Below the pieces are notes generated by a model. The model made no database searches. It saw nothing but the letters and a program-made list of their open reading frames with translations, and was not told the origin of the DNA. Positions 47,397 to 56,149 of a stretch of DNA of 64,000 nt are shown here, in pieces. How positions within the stretch are numbered: position 1 is the first letter of the stretch; each line of letters starts with the position of its first letter. The position numbers were made by a program, and so were the translations under genes. This DNA comes from Bacteroidales bacterium (GTDB taxonomy: Bacteria > Bacteroidota > Bacteroidia > Bacteroidales > P3). The stretch covers positions 1 to 64,000 of the forward strand of contig JAGCJW010000038.1 in NCBI GenBank assembly GCA_017647785.1. The letters are read 5' to 3'.

Positions 47397-48092
47397 TTAT
47401 TTGCTTATTGACTTTGGATCAACTTTAACACCTGGGCTCATAGTTGAAGATACAGTTACGCTTTTTACGTATGTACCCTTTGCTGCAGCTGGTTTTAATT
47501 TAAGGATAGTTTGTAATACTTCCATAGTATTTTCGTAAATCTTTTTAGAATCAAAAGACATACGAGCAACACTTGTATGTACGATACCAAACTTATCAAC
47601 TTTAAAATCTATTTTACCGGCTTTAACTTCTTGAACGGCCTTACCTATTTCCATTGTTACTGTACCTGTTTTAGGGTTTGGCATAAGACCTCTTGGTCCT
47701 AAAACTTTTCCCAAAGCACCCACTTTAGGCATAACACTTGGCATAGTAATGATAACATCGACATCCGTCCAACCGCCTTTTATTTTGTCGATGTATTCAT
47801 CTAATCCAAAATAATCAGCTCCGGCAGCTTTAGCTTCTTCTTCTTTATCTGGTGTACACAATACAAGTACTCTTTTAGTTTTACCTGTTCCATGAGGCAA
47901 AGTTACAATACCTCTTACCATTTGATTTGCTTTACGAGGATCAACTCCTAAACGTACATCTAAATCAAAAGAAGCATCAAACTTAGTGAAAGTAATATTT
48001 TTTACTACCTCAACAGCTTCTTCCAAAGAATACTCTTTTAGCGTATCAAATTTTGCTAAAGCTTCTCTTTGTTTTTTCGATTGTTTTGCCAT
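47397..48092 (-). CDS. rplA: Ribosomal protein L1
   Basis: The 231-aa L1 binds 23S rRNA at the E-site stalk. Motifs include [31 protein letters not shown], and [15 protein letters not shown]. Length is normal. It starts 41 nt after rplK in the standard KAJL order. Confidence 0.98.
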   Translation of the reverse strand: MAKQSKKQREALAKFDTLKEYSLEEAVEVVKNITFTKFDASFDLDVRLGVDPRKANQMVRGIVTLPHGTGKTKRVLVLCTPDKEEEAKAAGADYFGLDEYIDKIKGGWTDVDVIITMPSVMPKVGALGKVLGPRGLMPNPKTGTVTMEIGKAVQEVKAGKIDFKVDKFGIVHTSVARMSFDSKKIYENTMEVLQTILKLKPAAAKGTYVKSVTVSSTMSPGVKVDPKSISK

Positions 48093-48133
48093 TAAATTTA
48101 TTTTTTACTTTTTGTTTAAATTATGTCAAAGAA

Positions 48134-48559
48134 TTATTCTTCAACAACAATACCCATACTTCTTGCTGTTCCTTTAACAATGCTAATAGCAGCATCAAGA
48201 GTAAAGCAATTTAAATCCACCATTTTAGCTTCAGCAATTGCTTTTATTTGATCCAATTTAAGAGTAGCAACCTTATTTCTGTTAGGTTCACCAGAACCGC
48301 TCTTCAAGTTAGCCGCTTCTTTTAATTGAACAGCAACAGGTGGGGTTTTAATTACAAAATCAAAGGATTTATCAGCATAAACAGTGATAATAGCTGGAAT
48401 CAACTTACCTGCTTGATCTTGAGTTCTAGCATTAAACTGTTTACAAAACTCCATGATGTTAACACCCTTAGCACCTAAAGCAGGTCCTACTGGTGGAGAT
48501 GGATTCGCTTTCCCTCCTGGGATTTGTAATTTAATTAATCCTGCAACTTCTTTAGCCAT
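48134..48559 (-). CDS. rplK: Ribosomal protein L11
   Basis: The 141-aa L11 binds the GTPase-associated centre of 23S r[23 protein letters not shown] and the C-terminal [10 protein letters not shown] are diagnostic. It starts 48 nt after nusG. Confidence 0.98.
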   Translation of the reverse strand: MAKEVAGLIKLQIPGGKANPSPPVGPALGAKGVNIMEFCKQFNARTQDQAGKLIPAIITVYADKSFDFVIKTPPVAVQLKEAANLKSGSGEPNRNKVATLKLDQIKAIAEAKMVDLNCFTLDAAISIVKGTARSMGIVVEE

Positions 48560-48607
48560 TTTACTAACGTGCGTTTTTAATTTAAATACTTAAATACTTA
48601 CTTGAAA

Positions 48608-49156
48608 TTACTTAATTACTTGGAAAAATGACAATTCTACAGGAGTCTTTCTGCCAAAAATTTTAACTGTCACCCTCAATTTCTTTTTTTCCGGATTTAT
48701 TTCTTCAATAATTCCAGAAAAACTATTGAACGGACCATCAATAATTTTAACAGTCTCACCTAAAATGAAAGGTTCTATCAACTCTTCATCACCATCAACC
48801 ATTTCATCAACTTGACCTAAAATATGTTTAACCTCATACTCTTGTAAAGGCACAGGCTTACCATCTTTTTGAGTCAAAAAGTCAATAACGTTGGGAACAT
48901 TTTTGATGATGTGAGCAACTTCACCTTCTAGAAGAGCCTCTATCAATACATAACCAGGAAAAAGCGCTCTATCTTTACTAACTCTTTTTCCATTACGTAC
49001 AGAAATAACCTTCTCTGTAGGAATCAAAACCTGAGAAACATACTTCTCTATTCCACTATGAATAACTTGAGTCTCTATATATTCCTTAGCCTTTTTTTCC
49101 TTACCGGCAATAGCCTTCACTACATACCACTTTTTAGGCTTTAGTTCCTCGGTCAT
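48608..49156 (-). CDS. nusG: Transcription elongation/antitermination factor NusG
   Basis: NusG binds the RNA polymerase clamp and couples transcription to translation or Rho. The 182-aa protein has the NGN domain (KKWYVVKAIAGKEKKAKEYI) and the C-terminal KOW domain (GETVKIIDGPFNSFSGIIEE). The frame opens at a TTG at 49162, but the ATG two codons later (49156, MTEELKPKKW) is the likely start. It lies between secE and rplK as in most bacteria. Confidence 0.97.
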   Translation of the reverse strand: MTEELKPKKWYVVKAIAGKEKKAKEYIETQVIHSGIEKYVSQVLIPTEKVISVRNGKRVSKDRALFPGYVLIEALLEGEVAHIIKNVPNVIDFLTQKDGKPVPLQEYEVKHILGQVDEMVDGDEELIEPFILGETVKIIDGPFNSFSGIIEEINPEKKKLRVTVKIFGRKTPVELSFFQVIK

Positions 49157-49206
49157 AATCAAGATTTATTGTGTAATTATCAAATAACAAAATATAAACT
49201 CAAACA

Positions 49207-49248
49207 CTGTATCTCTTGGTTTTAAACCTTTGGGAAGCTTAGATACAG
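49207..49248 (-). other. RNA hairpin between secE and nusG
   Basis: CTGTATCT (49207-49214) pairs perfectly with AGATACAG (49241-49248), enclosing 26 nt with possible inner pairing. No T tract follows on the minus strand, so it is more likely a leader or processing structure than a terminator. Function unknown. Confidence 0.4.
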
Positions 49249-49259
49249 CAATTAAGATA

Positions 49260-49478
49260 TTATCCTATAAGCTCATAAAGAAAACCTAACAAACCTTTCC
49301 ACTCCAATGTTGGATGCACGCCCATTAACATATCCATAACAAATATAATAAGTGCGATTATCAATGATGCTACAAAGACAACCACAGTACTATTTGTAAG
49401 TTCAGACATTGTTGGCCATGACACCTTGTGCATAAGTTCATCATAGCTATTCTTTATATAATTAACAATCTTAGACAT
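49260..49478 (-). CDS. secE: Protein translocase subunit SecE
   Basis: The 72-aa single-span SecE of the SecYEG channel: amphipathic helix (VNYIKNSYDELMHKVSWPTM) with the conserved KVSWP motif, followed by one transmembrane segment (about 32-53). It lies between tRNA-Trp (23 nt upstream) and nusG. Confidence 0.96.
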   Translation of the reverse strand: MSKIVNYIKNSYDELMHKVSWPTMSELTNSTVVVFVASLIIALIIFVMDMLMGVHPTLEWKGLLGFLYELIG

Positions 49479-49501
49479 CTATACTTTGTTTTTATTTTTA
49501 G

Positions 49502-49572
49502 CAGGGGCAGAGAGATTCGAACTCCCATCAATGGTTTTGGAGACCACTATTCTGCCCTTAAACTATGCCCCT
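49502..49572 (-). tRNA. tRNA-Trp (CCA)
   Basis: A 71-nt cloverleaf read from 49572 to 49502: acceptor AGGGGCA/TGCCCCT with discriminator G, and anticodon loop CTCCAAA. It lies between tuf and secE, as is common in Bacteroidota. Confidence 0.95.
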
Positions 49573-49577
49573 GTGTA

Positions 49578-49605
49578 AAAGAGAGAGGAAAAATCCTCTC
49601 TCTTT
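49578..49605 (-). terminator. Hairpin between tuf and tRNA-Trp
   Basis: Perfect 12-bp stem (AAAGAGAGAGGA at 49578-49589 with 49594-49605) and a 4-nt loop, 3 nt after the tuf stop. Only four T residues follow before the tRNA, so partial termination or a processing site is likely. Confidence 0.65.
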
Positions 49606-49608
49606 ATA

Positions 49609-50796
49609 TTAATCTAAAAGTTTTGTTACTTGACCAGCACCTACTGTTCTACCTCCTTCACGGATAGCGAAACGTAAGTTTTCGTTCAATGCGATTTCAG
49701 ATATCAAATCAACTGTGATAGTTAAGTTGTCACCTGGCATAACCATATCACGACCTTCTGGTAATGAAATTTCTCCTGTTACGTCAGTTGTTCTGAAATA
49801 GAATTGAGGACGATATTTGTTGTGGAATGCTGTGTGACGTCCACCTTCTTCTTTCTTCAAGATATAAACCTCAGCTTGGAATTTCTTGTGTGGTTGAACT
49901 GAACCTGGTTTAGCGATAACCATACCACGACGGATTTCGTTTTTGTCTATACCACGAAGTAATAAACCTACGTTATCTCCTGCTTCACCTTCATCCAACA
50001 ATTTACGGAACATTTCAACTCCTGTAACTGTAGATTTCAATTTTTCAGCTCCCATACCTATAATATCAACTGCATCTCCAACGTGGATGATACCAGTTTC
50101 GATACGACCTGTTGCAACAGTACCACGACCAGTGATAGAGAACACGTCTTCTATAGGCATTAAGAAATCTTTATCTTTATCTCTCATTGGAAGAGGAATC
50201 CATTCATCAACTGCATTCATCAATTCCATGATTTTTTCAACCCAAGTTGGTTCATTGTTTAATCCACCTAAAGCAGATCCTCTGATAACTGGAGTATTAT
50301 CTCCGTCAAATTCATAGAATGATAATAAATCACGGATTTCCATTTCTACCAAATCCAATAATTCAGGGTCATCTACTAAGTCTACTTTGTTCATGAAAAC
50401 AACCAAACGAGGAACACCTACTTGACGAGCTAACAATATGTGTTCACGAGTTTGAGGCATAGGACCATCTGTAGCTGCAACAACGATGATTGCACCGTCC
50501 ATTTGAGCAGCACCAGTAACCATGTTCTTTACATAGTCGGCGTGACCTGGACAGTCAACGTGAGCATAGTGACGATTTTCTGTTTGATACTCTACGTGAG
50601 CAGTATTAATAGTAATACCTCTTTCTTTTTCTTCAGGAGCAGAGTCGATAGTATCGAATGATTTTACTTCTGAAAGACCTTTTGTTGCTAAAACTGATGT
50701 AATAGCTGCTGTCAAAGTTGTTTTACCGTGGTCAACGTGACCAATTGTTCCAATGTTTACGTGCAGTTTTGAACGCTCAAATTTTTCTTTTGCCAT
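49609..50796 (-). CDS. tuf: Elongation factor Tu
   Basis: The 395-aa GTPase that brings aminoacyl-tRNA to the ribosome. Motifs: [11 protein letters not shown] (G1), [12 protein letters not shown] (G3), NKVDL (G4) and SALGGL (G5), with domains 2 and 3 complete to [10 protein letters not shown]. It follows four tRNA genes by 68 nt and precedes tRNA-Trp, matching the tufB arrangement of E. coli. Confidence 0.98.
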   Translation of the reverse strand: MAKEKFERSKLHVNIGTIGHVDHGKTTLTAAITSVLATKGLSEVKSFDTIDSAPEEKERGITINTAHVEYQTENRHYAHVDCPGHADYVKNMVTGAAQMDGAIIVVAATDGPMPQTREHILLARQVGVPRLVVFMNKVDLVDDPELLDLVEMEIRDLLSFYEFDGDNTPVIRGSALGGLNNEPTWVEKIMELMNAVDEWIPLPMRDKDKDFLMPIEDVFSITGRGTVATGRIETGIIHVGDAVDIIGMGAEKLKSTVTGVEMFRKLLDEGEAGDNVGLLLRGIDKNEIRRGMVIAKPGSVQPHKKFQAEVYILKKEEGGRHTAFHNKYRPQFYFRTTDVTGEISLPEGRDMVMPGDNLTITVDLISEIALNENLRFAIREGGRTVGAGQVTKLLD

Positions 50797-50864
50797 AATA
50801 TTGACTTATTAATCGTTAGAATTATCTATTTTTGTTTATTATTTTCCAATTTCAGTAAATCAAG

Positions 50865-50936
50865 AGCCATTGATGAGACTTGAACTCACGACCTCTTCCT
50901 TACCAAGGAAGCGCTCTACCACTGAGCTACAACGGC
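50865..50936 (-). tRNA. tRNA-Thr (GGT)
   Basis: A 72-nt cloverleaf from 50936 to 50865: acceptor GCCGTTG/CAATGGC (one G-T wobble), discriminator T, anticodon loop TTGGTAA. Last of the four tRNAs before tuf. Confidence 0.95.
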
Positions 50937-51005
50937 ACAAACTCTTCCCTACAACAATGAGAACGAATCAAAAAAGCATGACTCGCTCTCATTGCGTTTA
51001 TCTTG

Positions 51006-51078
51006 AGCGGAAGACGGGGCTCGAACCCGCCACCTATAGCTTGGAAGGCTATCGCTCTACCAAATGAGCTACTTCCGC
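51006..51078 (-). tRNA. tRNA-Gly (TCC)
   Basis: A 73-nt cloverleaf from 51078 to 51006: acceptor GCGGAAG/CTTCCGC, discriminator T, anticodon loop CTTCCAA. Confidence 0.95.
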
Positions 51079-51115
51079 ATTCTATTAATAATAAGAACTA
51101 TTTCATCTTTTATTG

Positions 51116-51197
51116 TGGGAGAGGGTGGACTCGAACCACCGAACTCCGAAGAGGACAGATTTACAGTCTGTTGCAATTGCCACTATGCGACTCTCCC
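51116..51197 (-). tRNA. tRNA-Tyr (GTA)
   Basis: An 82-nt class II tRNA with a long variable arm (CCTCTTCGGAGTTC region), acceptor GGGAGAG/CTCTCCC, discriminator A, anticodon loop CTGTAAA. Confidence 0.95.
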
Positions 51198-51211
51198 CCA
51201 CTTAGAAAGTG

Positions 51212-51285
51212 AGCCGATGGAGGGATTCGAACCCCCGACCCGCTGATTACAAATCAGCTGCTCTGGCCAGCTGAGCTACATCGGC
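51212..51285 (-). tRNA. tRNA-Thr (TGT)
   Basis: A 74-nt cloverleaf from 51285 to 51212: acceptor GCCGATG/CATCGGC, discriminator T, anticodon loop TTTGTAA. First of the four tRNAs. Confidence 0.95.
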
Positions 51286-51340
51286 ATATGTCTTCTAATT
51301 TCAAATACCTCTCCGCATCAAGGCTTTTAAAACAACTTTG

Positions 51341-51371
51341 CAAAGATACAACTTTTTTCTTTATCTGCAAA
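51341..51371 (-). promoter_or_regulatory. Proximal promoter P1 of the tRNA-tuf superoperon
   Basis: On the minus strand TATCTTTG (51341-51348) and TTTG (51368-51371) with a 19-nt spacer; the start is about 50 nt before the first tRNA. Confidence 0.8.
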
Positions 51372-51424
51372 TTTTATTCCCATTTTTTCATTCAAGGAAA
51401 GTTGCTTGCCCTTATTTGCGAGTG

Positions 51425-51456
51425 CAAAGGTATAACAAAATCTATTTCGCACCAAA
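51425..51456 (-). promoter_or_regulatory. Distal promoter P2 of the tRNA-tuf superoperon
   Basis: On the minus strand TACCTTTG (51425-51432) and TTTG (51453-51456) with a 20-nt spacer, followed by GCACTCGC exactly as at the tRNA-Met promoter. The 364-nt gap 51286-51649 otherwise holds only AT-rich sequence and the hairpin at 51574. Confidence 0.85.
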
Positions 51457-51573
51457 CTTTCTTGAACTTTTTTTACATAAAAAAATACAAATAACTCATT
51501 TCCAAGTAATAAAAAAACAAAATATTTTCTCTATTTTTTGTGATAAAACACACAAGCGCTACATAAAATAAGC

Positions 51574-51607
51574 AAAACAAATAGAAGATCTATTTAAAAT
51601 TTGTTTT
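51574..51607 (-). terminator. Possible terminator of birA
   Basis: AAAACAAAT (51574-51582) pairs with ATTTGTTTT (51599-51607) around a 16-nt loop, 43 nt after the birA stop; the tail is only weakly T-rich. Confidence 0.4.
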
Positions 51608-51649
51608 ATTTTTATTATTTCTAAGAAATATTCTTTCGCTTTATTTACA

Positions 51650-52393
51650 TTAAAGCACATTATGAATAAAGGAAATCTCTTTTAATTCACAACAAATATC
51701 GTTTCCTTCTCTATCTTTTAGCAAAAGATGACCATATTCATTGACATCATAAATCCTTGCTTCAATCTCAACACCTTTATATATATAGGTAGCAAACACA
51801 TCTTTATAAAGCAGTCTTTTCATATAATCTCTTTCCAATGTTTCAATTTTTCCTTCTTTTAGTTGATTATATCTTAAATTTATACTTTCCAAAACTGCTT
51901 TCAAAGCCTCGTTTAAATTAAATTCTTTTCCTGTTTCTAAAAATAAAGAGGTAGGATTAGGAAGTGGTGGAAACTTTTCTTGATTTACATTCAAGCCTAT
52001 TCCACAAAATGAATTTTCAAACGTAGTGCCCAATAATTGATTCTTTACAAGAATACCACAAATCTTTTTTTTACCTATATATATATCGTTTGGCCATTTT
52101 ATAGAAACAGGCTTATCGGTTTGCGTCAAAAGATAATCCGAAATTGCCAAAGATAAAACTTGCGTTAAAAGGAATTGGCTAGCTGGATTTAAAAAACGAG
52201 GTTTTAATAACAATGAAAAAGTAAGATTCTTTCCGCTTTCACTCTCCCATTTGTTTTCAAACTGACCTACTCCCTTAAATTGCGAAAGGGCATTTATAAC
52301 AATGCCCTCTTGCAATTCTGTTTTATTAGATAAATCTATTAAATAATTCTGTGTAGAGTCTAATCTATCAACGGTAATTATTGAAAATTCCAT
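51650..52393 (-). CDS. birA: Biotin--[acetyl-CoA carboxylase] ligase
   Basis: Joins biotin to the biotin carboxyl carrier protein through biotinyl-AMP. The 247-aa protein is the short class without an N-terminal DNA-binding domain, so it does not repress transcription. Motifs: STQNYLIDL near the N terminus, FKGVGQFENKWES (the GRGRxGR-type biotinyl-AMP loop in altered form), KWPNDIYIGKKKICGILV and FCGIGLNVNQ. It follows the type IX protein gene by 4 nt. Confidence 0.94.
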   Translation of the reverse strand: MEFSIITVDRLDSTQNYLIDLSNKTELQEGIVINALSQFKGVGQFENKWESESGKNLTFSLLLKPRFLNPASQFLLTQVLSLAISDYLLTQTDKPVSIKWPNDIYIGKKKICGILVKNQLLGTTFENSFCGIGLNVNQEKFPPLPNPTSLFLETGKEFNLNEALKAVLESINLRYNQLKEGKIETLERDYMKRLLYKDVFATYIYKGVEIEARIYDVNEYGHLLLKDREGNDICCELKEISFIHNVL

Positions 52394-52397
52394 TTTT

Positions 52398-54629
52398 TTA
52401 ATTTCCTCCGTTTCCTGCCATTATTAGAGCTACAGTTCCCGTTTTTCTTTGTAATAACCCTTCTCCATCTCTATAATAAAGGTCATAAACGTATGAACCA
52501 TTCGGTGCATAATTACCATCTTTCAGCTTACCATCCCACGCTCTTACTTTTTCATCCGTTACAAATATTTTGTCGCCATTACGTGAATATATGGTAAATT
52601 CATATTCTGTCTCTGTAGAGAAGATTGGAGTAAAGTACGCATTCACATCGTCTGTTCCTGGTGTAAAGGCTGTTGGTAGCCATATTGAAAATTCTGGTAC
52701 TACTTGTACTGTGCCATATGCTGTATCTGGACAGTTAGCTTGGTTATAAGCTATAAGTCTTACTTGATATGTTGCTGTATCTGTTGAAGAGTATACTATT
52801 ACTCCTGATGATTGATTTGATGTTTCTCCATTACCAAAGTCCCATTCTCTTGAGAAGGAACCATGTGTTCTGTCTTCAAATCTTATTTGTGTATTTAATA
52901 CACTTGTTCTTGTTGGTGTTAGATATAGTTGTGCATCTATTGCTGGTACAACCACTACATTTACTGTATCGCTTGCTATACATCCGTTTTCATTTACTAT
53001 TGTTACTTTATAAGTACAACTTGTTGTTGGTTGAGCAGTTGGGGTTCTTACATTATTATTCGCTTCTAAAACTTCGTCTGCTATTGTTGATGTCCACGCA
53101 TATTCAACTGCATTAGTTGCTGATAGTGTTACTTCTTCTCCTTCACAGATAAATTGTTTATTAACTGAAGCTGTTACTGTCGCACCTTGTACTGTAAATG
53201 ATACGGAATCATGCACTTCTCTTCCACATCCATCTGTTGCTGTCACATAAATTACTGAAGGTTGGGTTATTCCCACTGTATTAGTCGCTTGATTTGGCGT
53301 TACACCTGCTGACCAATTATATGTTACTTCTCCTATTCCTCCTGTTACATTAATTTCTACGTTTTCATTCTTAGGTAATTCGTTTTCGCAATAAACCACA
53401 TCTTCACTTATCGTGTATTCTAAAAGTTGTGGAGTTGTAATACTAAACTGAATAGTATCTATTTGTGCACAATCGTTAATAGACTCTGTTGCTATACCTA
53501 ATTCAAGTGTTTCGCCACCTATATCTGTTGGGTGATTTTTAAACTTTATAATAATAGATGCAGAGGTATCTCCTTCATTAAAAGTAAGGGTTCTACCTGC
53601 TGGATTACCATTTAAGTCTAACAATTCAAAGTCCTCTCCTTCTACTGCTGTACCAAAGAAATTTAACACGTGTTGTTCATTTTCCAAAGCAGGACGATTT
53701 ATTGTCATGGTAATAGTATCTAAATCGCAACCTTTAACATAGGCTGTTCCTACGCCTGTTGGTGGTATCATTTCCTTAAGTGAATACTCATCAACCTTAA
53801 ACGAGCCCGCTCCTAAAAATACACAAGAATTAAGAGCGTGATCCGTAACATCACAAATTGCCAACTCAAATTTATATTTATAACATGGCAAAACATAAAC
53901 TTCCTCTGTTGAAAGAACTTTTGTATATCCTGCCATATCACAACTAGTTTCAAACCACTCCGAATTGGTTAATTCATAATTATTACTACCACCATTATTA
54001 CATTGCCCACAATTAACTGTATTTATCATAACAGGAGTTGTTGTGCCTGGAATAACTGCTATATTTCTATATTGATATGGTGTTCCCTCATTAACCGGAT
54101 TCCCTTGTTCATCGTATGGTCCTGAAATAAAAAATCCAAAAACATCATTAAAATTAGAACATACATAGCTTGAATATTCGCTAGAAGCAAAGACATAATC
54201 AAACTTTACATACTCTCCCGAAGCAACAAAATCAAATTGAAGAACTGCAACATCATTCAACGACGCATTAGACATTCCAAAATCTGATAAAGCATAAGCC
54301 AACGCAAGAGATCGATCCCGTCCATCAGAAGCAGGAGACGCATTATCACTAGAATTATACATTCCCACACAATCGCCAGATGCCATAACTATCCCTGAGG
54401 CAAGACCAACATTTGGCGAAGCAGTATTAGGATTTGTAAAAAAACCTATTTGATTACTATTTACAACATTTTGTCCATTAAAACGAACATTACTAATCTC
54501 AATACCGCCTCCTAAGAAGTGTGATTCTAAAAGTGTTTTCACATTTTGACCATTAGCAGATGTTACTGTGATTTGCGAAAATGCAACAACAGGCAACAAT
54601 ACTATCAAACAAAACAATATCTTCTTCAT
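52398..54629 (-). CDS. Type IX secreted protein with choice-of-anchor L, PKD and type B sorting domain
   Basis: A 743-aa exported protein: signal peptide 1-18 (VVAFS before QI); a choice-of-anchor L domain at about 25-285 (LASGIVMASGDC, VFASSEYSSYVCSNFNDVFG, FISGPYD); a Calx-beta-like segment (about 295-395); Ig-like and PKD-like domains (EWDFGNGETSNQSSG); and a C-terminal type B sorting domain (LPTAFTPGTDDVNAYFTP, IYSRNGDKIF, WDGK, GSYVYDLYYRDGEG). Type B domains are typical of gliding and adhesin proteins of the SprB class. Its gene is transcribed divergently from gldD with overlapping promoters. Confidence 0.88.
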   Translation of the reverse strand: MKKILFCLIVLLPVVAFSQITVTSANGQNVKTLLESHFLGGGIEISNVRFNGQNVVNSNQIGFFTNPNTASPNVGLASGIVMASGDCVGMYNSSDNASPASDGRDRSLALAYALSDFGMSNASLNDVAVLQFDFVASGEYVKFDYVFASSEYSSYVCSNFNDVFGFFISGPYDEQGNPVNEGTPYQYRNIAVIPGTTTPVMINTVNCGQCNNGGSNNYELTNSEWFETSCDMAGYTKVLSTEEVYVLPCYKYKFELAICDVTDHALNSCVFLGAGSFKVDEYSLKEMIPPTGVGTAYVKGCDLDTITMTINRPALENEQHVLNFFGTAVEGEDFELLDLNGNPAGRTLTFNEGDTSASIIIKFKNHPTDIGGETLELGIATESINDCAQIDTIQFSITTPQLLEYTISEDVVYCENELPKNENVEINVTGGIGEVTYNWSAGVTPNQATNTVGITQPSVIYVTATDGCGREVHDSVSFTVQGATVTASVNKQFICEGEEVTLSATNAVEYAWTSTIADEVLEANNNVRTPTAQPTTSCTYKVTIVNENGCIASDTVNVVVVPAIDAQLYLTPTRTSVLNTQIRFEDRTHGSFSREWDFGNGETSNQSSGVIVYSSTDTATYQVRLIAYNQANCPDTAYGTVQVVPEFSIWLPTAFTPGTDDVNAYFTPIFSTETEYEFTIYSRNGDKIFVTDEKVRAWDGKLKDGNYAPNGSYVYDLYYRDGEGLLQRKTGTVALIMAGNGGN

Positions 54630-54694
54630 ATTATAATTTTTATATTTTACACTAAATTTAAGTCTGCTAAATTAATTCAAATTTTACAATCTAC

Positions 54695-54702
54695 CAAAAT
54701 TA
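54695..54702 (-). promoter_or_regulatory. -7 box for the type B surface protein gene
   Basis: TAATTTTG on the minus strand; a TTTG -33 box lies at 54726-54729 (23-nt spacer). It overlaps the gldD promoter region on the other strand. Confidence 0.55.
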
Positions 54703-54715
54703 ATATTAAAATTAT

Positions 54716-54723
54716 TATCTTTG
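54716..54723 (+). promoter_or_regulatory. -7 box of gldD
   Basis: TATCTTTG followed by GCAC, 16 nt before the gldD ATG. No clear -33 box. Confidence 0.7.
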
Positions 54724-54739
54724 CACAAAAAAAGATTTT

Positions 54740-55330
54740 ATGAATAAGACACTAAATTTATTGATTCTGTTTTCCTCAATGTTATTTTTTATTTCGTGTA
54801 GCGAAGAACCACCTATACCAAAACCTAAAACTTATCTTTTGTTAGAAACATCTCAACCACTATATTCAGTAGTTGATAACAAGGAATTACCCTTTACTTT
54901 TGAAGTTCCTGACTACGGCAATTTGATAATGATAGACAGTGATAAAAAAAACGACAAATGGTTTAATATTCTATTTGATAAATATGGCTTTGAAGCAAAT
55001 GTAAGCTATATTCCATTGAAATCAGATACTTCTTTGGCGTATATGATTAATGATTGCTATACTTTTTTAGACAGACACAAAAAGTTCTCTTCAGGAATTA
55101 TAGAACACCCATATGAAAATCCTAAAAACAATACTTACGGCACTATTTTTGAAATAAAAGGTAGTGAGGTAGTTTCTCCTTATCAATTCTACATAACAGA
55201 TAGCACAAAACACTTTATTCGTTTAGCCTTACATTGTAAGACAATTCCAAATAACGATTCTTTATCTACCTATATTGAAAGAATAACAACAGATTTAGAT
55301 TATATGATTAATTCCATCAAATGGAAGTAA
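54740..55330 (+). CDS. gldD: Gliding motility / type IX secretion lipoprotein GldD
   Basis: A 196-aa lipoprotein (lipobox ISC, Cys at about 20). Diagnostic GldD features are PPIPKPKTYLLLETSQPLY after the lipid anchor, KWFNILFDKYGFEANVSYIP, and the C-terminal SPYQFYITDSTKHFIRLAL ending in SIKWK. GldD is needed for gliding and protein secretion in flavobacteria; in non-gliding Bacteroidales it accompanies the type IX machinery. Its presence fits the six type IX cargo proteins in this window. Other gld/por genes are not here. Confidence 0.93.
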   Translation: MNKTLNLLILFSSMLFFISCSEEPPIPKPKTYLLLETSQPLYSVVDNKELPFTFEVPDYGNLIMIDSDKKNDKWFNILFDKYGFEANVSYIPLKSDTSLAYMINDCYTFLDRHKKFSSGIIEHPYENPKNNTYGTIFEIKGSEVVSPYQFYITDSTKHFIRLALHCKTIPNNDSLSTYIERITTDLDYMINSIKWK

Positions 55331-55341
55331 TCATATAATAA

Positions 55342-55413
55342 CTCTTTAAAACAAAAAAATAATTCTTGAAAAGAATAATTTTTTTCCAAGAATTATTTCA
55401 ATAAAACAAAGAA
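55342..55413. repeat. 21-nt heptamer array G (two inverted plus two direct units)
   Basis: CAAAGAA at 55407 and CCAAGAA at 55386 (21 nt apart) follow inverted, degenerate units TTCTTGA at 55363 and CTCTTTA at 55342 (21 nt apart). The array lies between convergent genes and contains their terminator hairpin. Confidence 0.65.
55357..55398. terminator. Bidirectional terminator between gldD and the DUF5606 gene
   Basis: Perfect 12-bp stem AAATAATTCTTG (55357-55368) with 55387-55398 and an A/T-rich loop, with A and T runs on both sides. It lies between convergent stop codons. Confidence 0.75.
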
Positions 55414-55419
55414 AAATTA

Positions 55420-55815
55420 TTACTCTTCTTCGTTTAAGTCTATAAGTTGTTTTGAATTCAACAAATTATACCAAGAGAATAACTTTCTCATATCAGAAAC
55501 ATATACTCTGTCTTCATCAAAGTCAGGAAGAACTTCTCTCATATAAGCAACGATTTCTTTTTCTGGTGCTTTATGATGAATACATTCTCCTCCGTTTTCT
55601 TTTTTGTATATAGCTTGAAAAGCTTTTTGTAAAGATATATCGTCATTTACAGTAAATATACTGATATCTGCTAATGATGAAATCTTTTCATTTAAGAATG
55701 CAGGGTAACGTTTAGAATCTATTAATGATTCTACCAAAGCCCCTGTCTTAGTTTGAGAAATTAATTTGTATAATCCAGGTTTACCTGCAATTGATAAAAT
55801 TGTGCTTAAATCCAT
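55420..55815 (-). CDS. DUF5606-family protein
   Basis: A 131-aa soluble acidic protein. The N-terminal ILSIAGKPGLYKLISQTKTG and ESLIDSKRYPAF are typical of DUF5606, a small family widespread in Bacteroidota without known function. The C-terminal half has an EKEIVAYMREVLPDFDEDRV segment. It follows the S4 protein gene by 23 nt, probably on one mRNA. Confidence 0.85.
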   Translation of the reverse strand: MDLSTILSIAGKPGLYKLISQTKTGALVESLIDSKRYPAFLNEKISSLADISIFTVNDDISLQKAFQAIYKKENGGECIHHKAPEKEIVAYMREVLPDFDEDRVYVSDMRKLFSWYNLLNSKQLIDLNEEE

Positions 55816-55838
55816 TTTAATGCTTTTTTAGTTTTATT

Positions 55839-56048
55839 TTATTTAACTTTTATTTCAGTATCGAACACTTTAACAACATCTCCCCTTCTAATCTTTGCAC
55901 GTTTACGACTTTCCAACTCTCCATTCAAACTCACCAATCCTTCAACAACCATGCGCTGAGCCTCTGCTCCATTATAAGAAACGCCAACTGCTTTCAATAA
56001 TTGTATTAACGTAATAAAATCTTCGCCTTCTCTTAATTCGAATTCCAT
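55839..56048 (-). CDS. Small S4-domain RNA-binding protein
   Basis: A 69-aa protein consisting of one S4 RNA-binding domain: ITLIQLLKAVGVSYNGAEAQ, VEGLVSLNGELESRKRAKIR and GDVV. This matches the YbcJ/YaaA-type small S4 proteins. The open frame extends 21 codons upstream, but a -7 promoter box (56070-56077) lies within that extension, so the ATG before EFELREG is the start. Likely binds structured RNA; target unknown. Confidence 0.88.
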   Translation of the reverse strand: MEFELREGEDFITLIQLLKAVGVSYNGAEAQRMVVEGLVSLNGELESRKRAKIRRGDVVKVFDTEIKVK

Positions 56049-56069
56049 ATTTTCTATTTTTAGAGTTTG

Positions 56070-56077
56070 CAAATATA
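56070..56077 (-). promoter_or_regulatory. -7 box of the S4/DUF5606 operon
   Basis: TATATTTG on the minus strand, 21 nt before the S4 ATG; a TTTG box at 56094-56097 is only 16 nt away. Confidence 0.6.
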
Positions 56078-56094
56078 CAATAATATAAAAAAAC

Positions 56095-56130
56095 AAAAGG
56101 CGTTGAATCATAAAAAATTCAACGCCTTTT
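56095..56130 (-). terminator. Terminator of the POT transporter gene
   Basis: Perfect 14-bp stem AAAAGGCGTTGAAT (56095-56108) with 56117-56130 and an 8-nt loop; on the minus strand GTTTTTTTAT follows. Confidence 0.9.
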
Positions 56131-56149
56131 TAAATTTTATATTGTGATA

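Noticed and set aside
49207..49248. Rho-independent terminator between secE and nusG
   Set aside because: The outer stem is good but no T tract follows and the genes are normally co-transcribed; kept only as an RNA hairpin.
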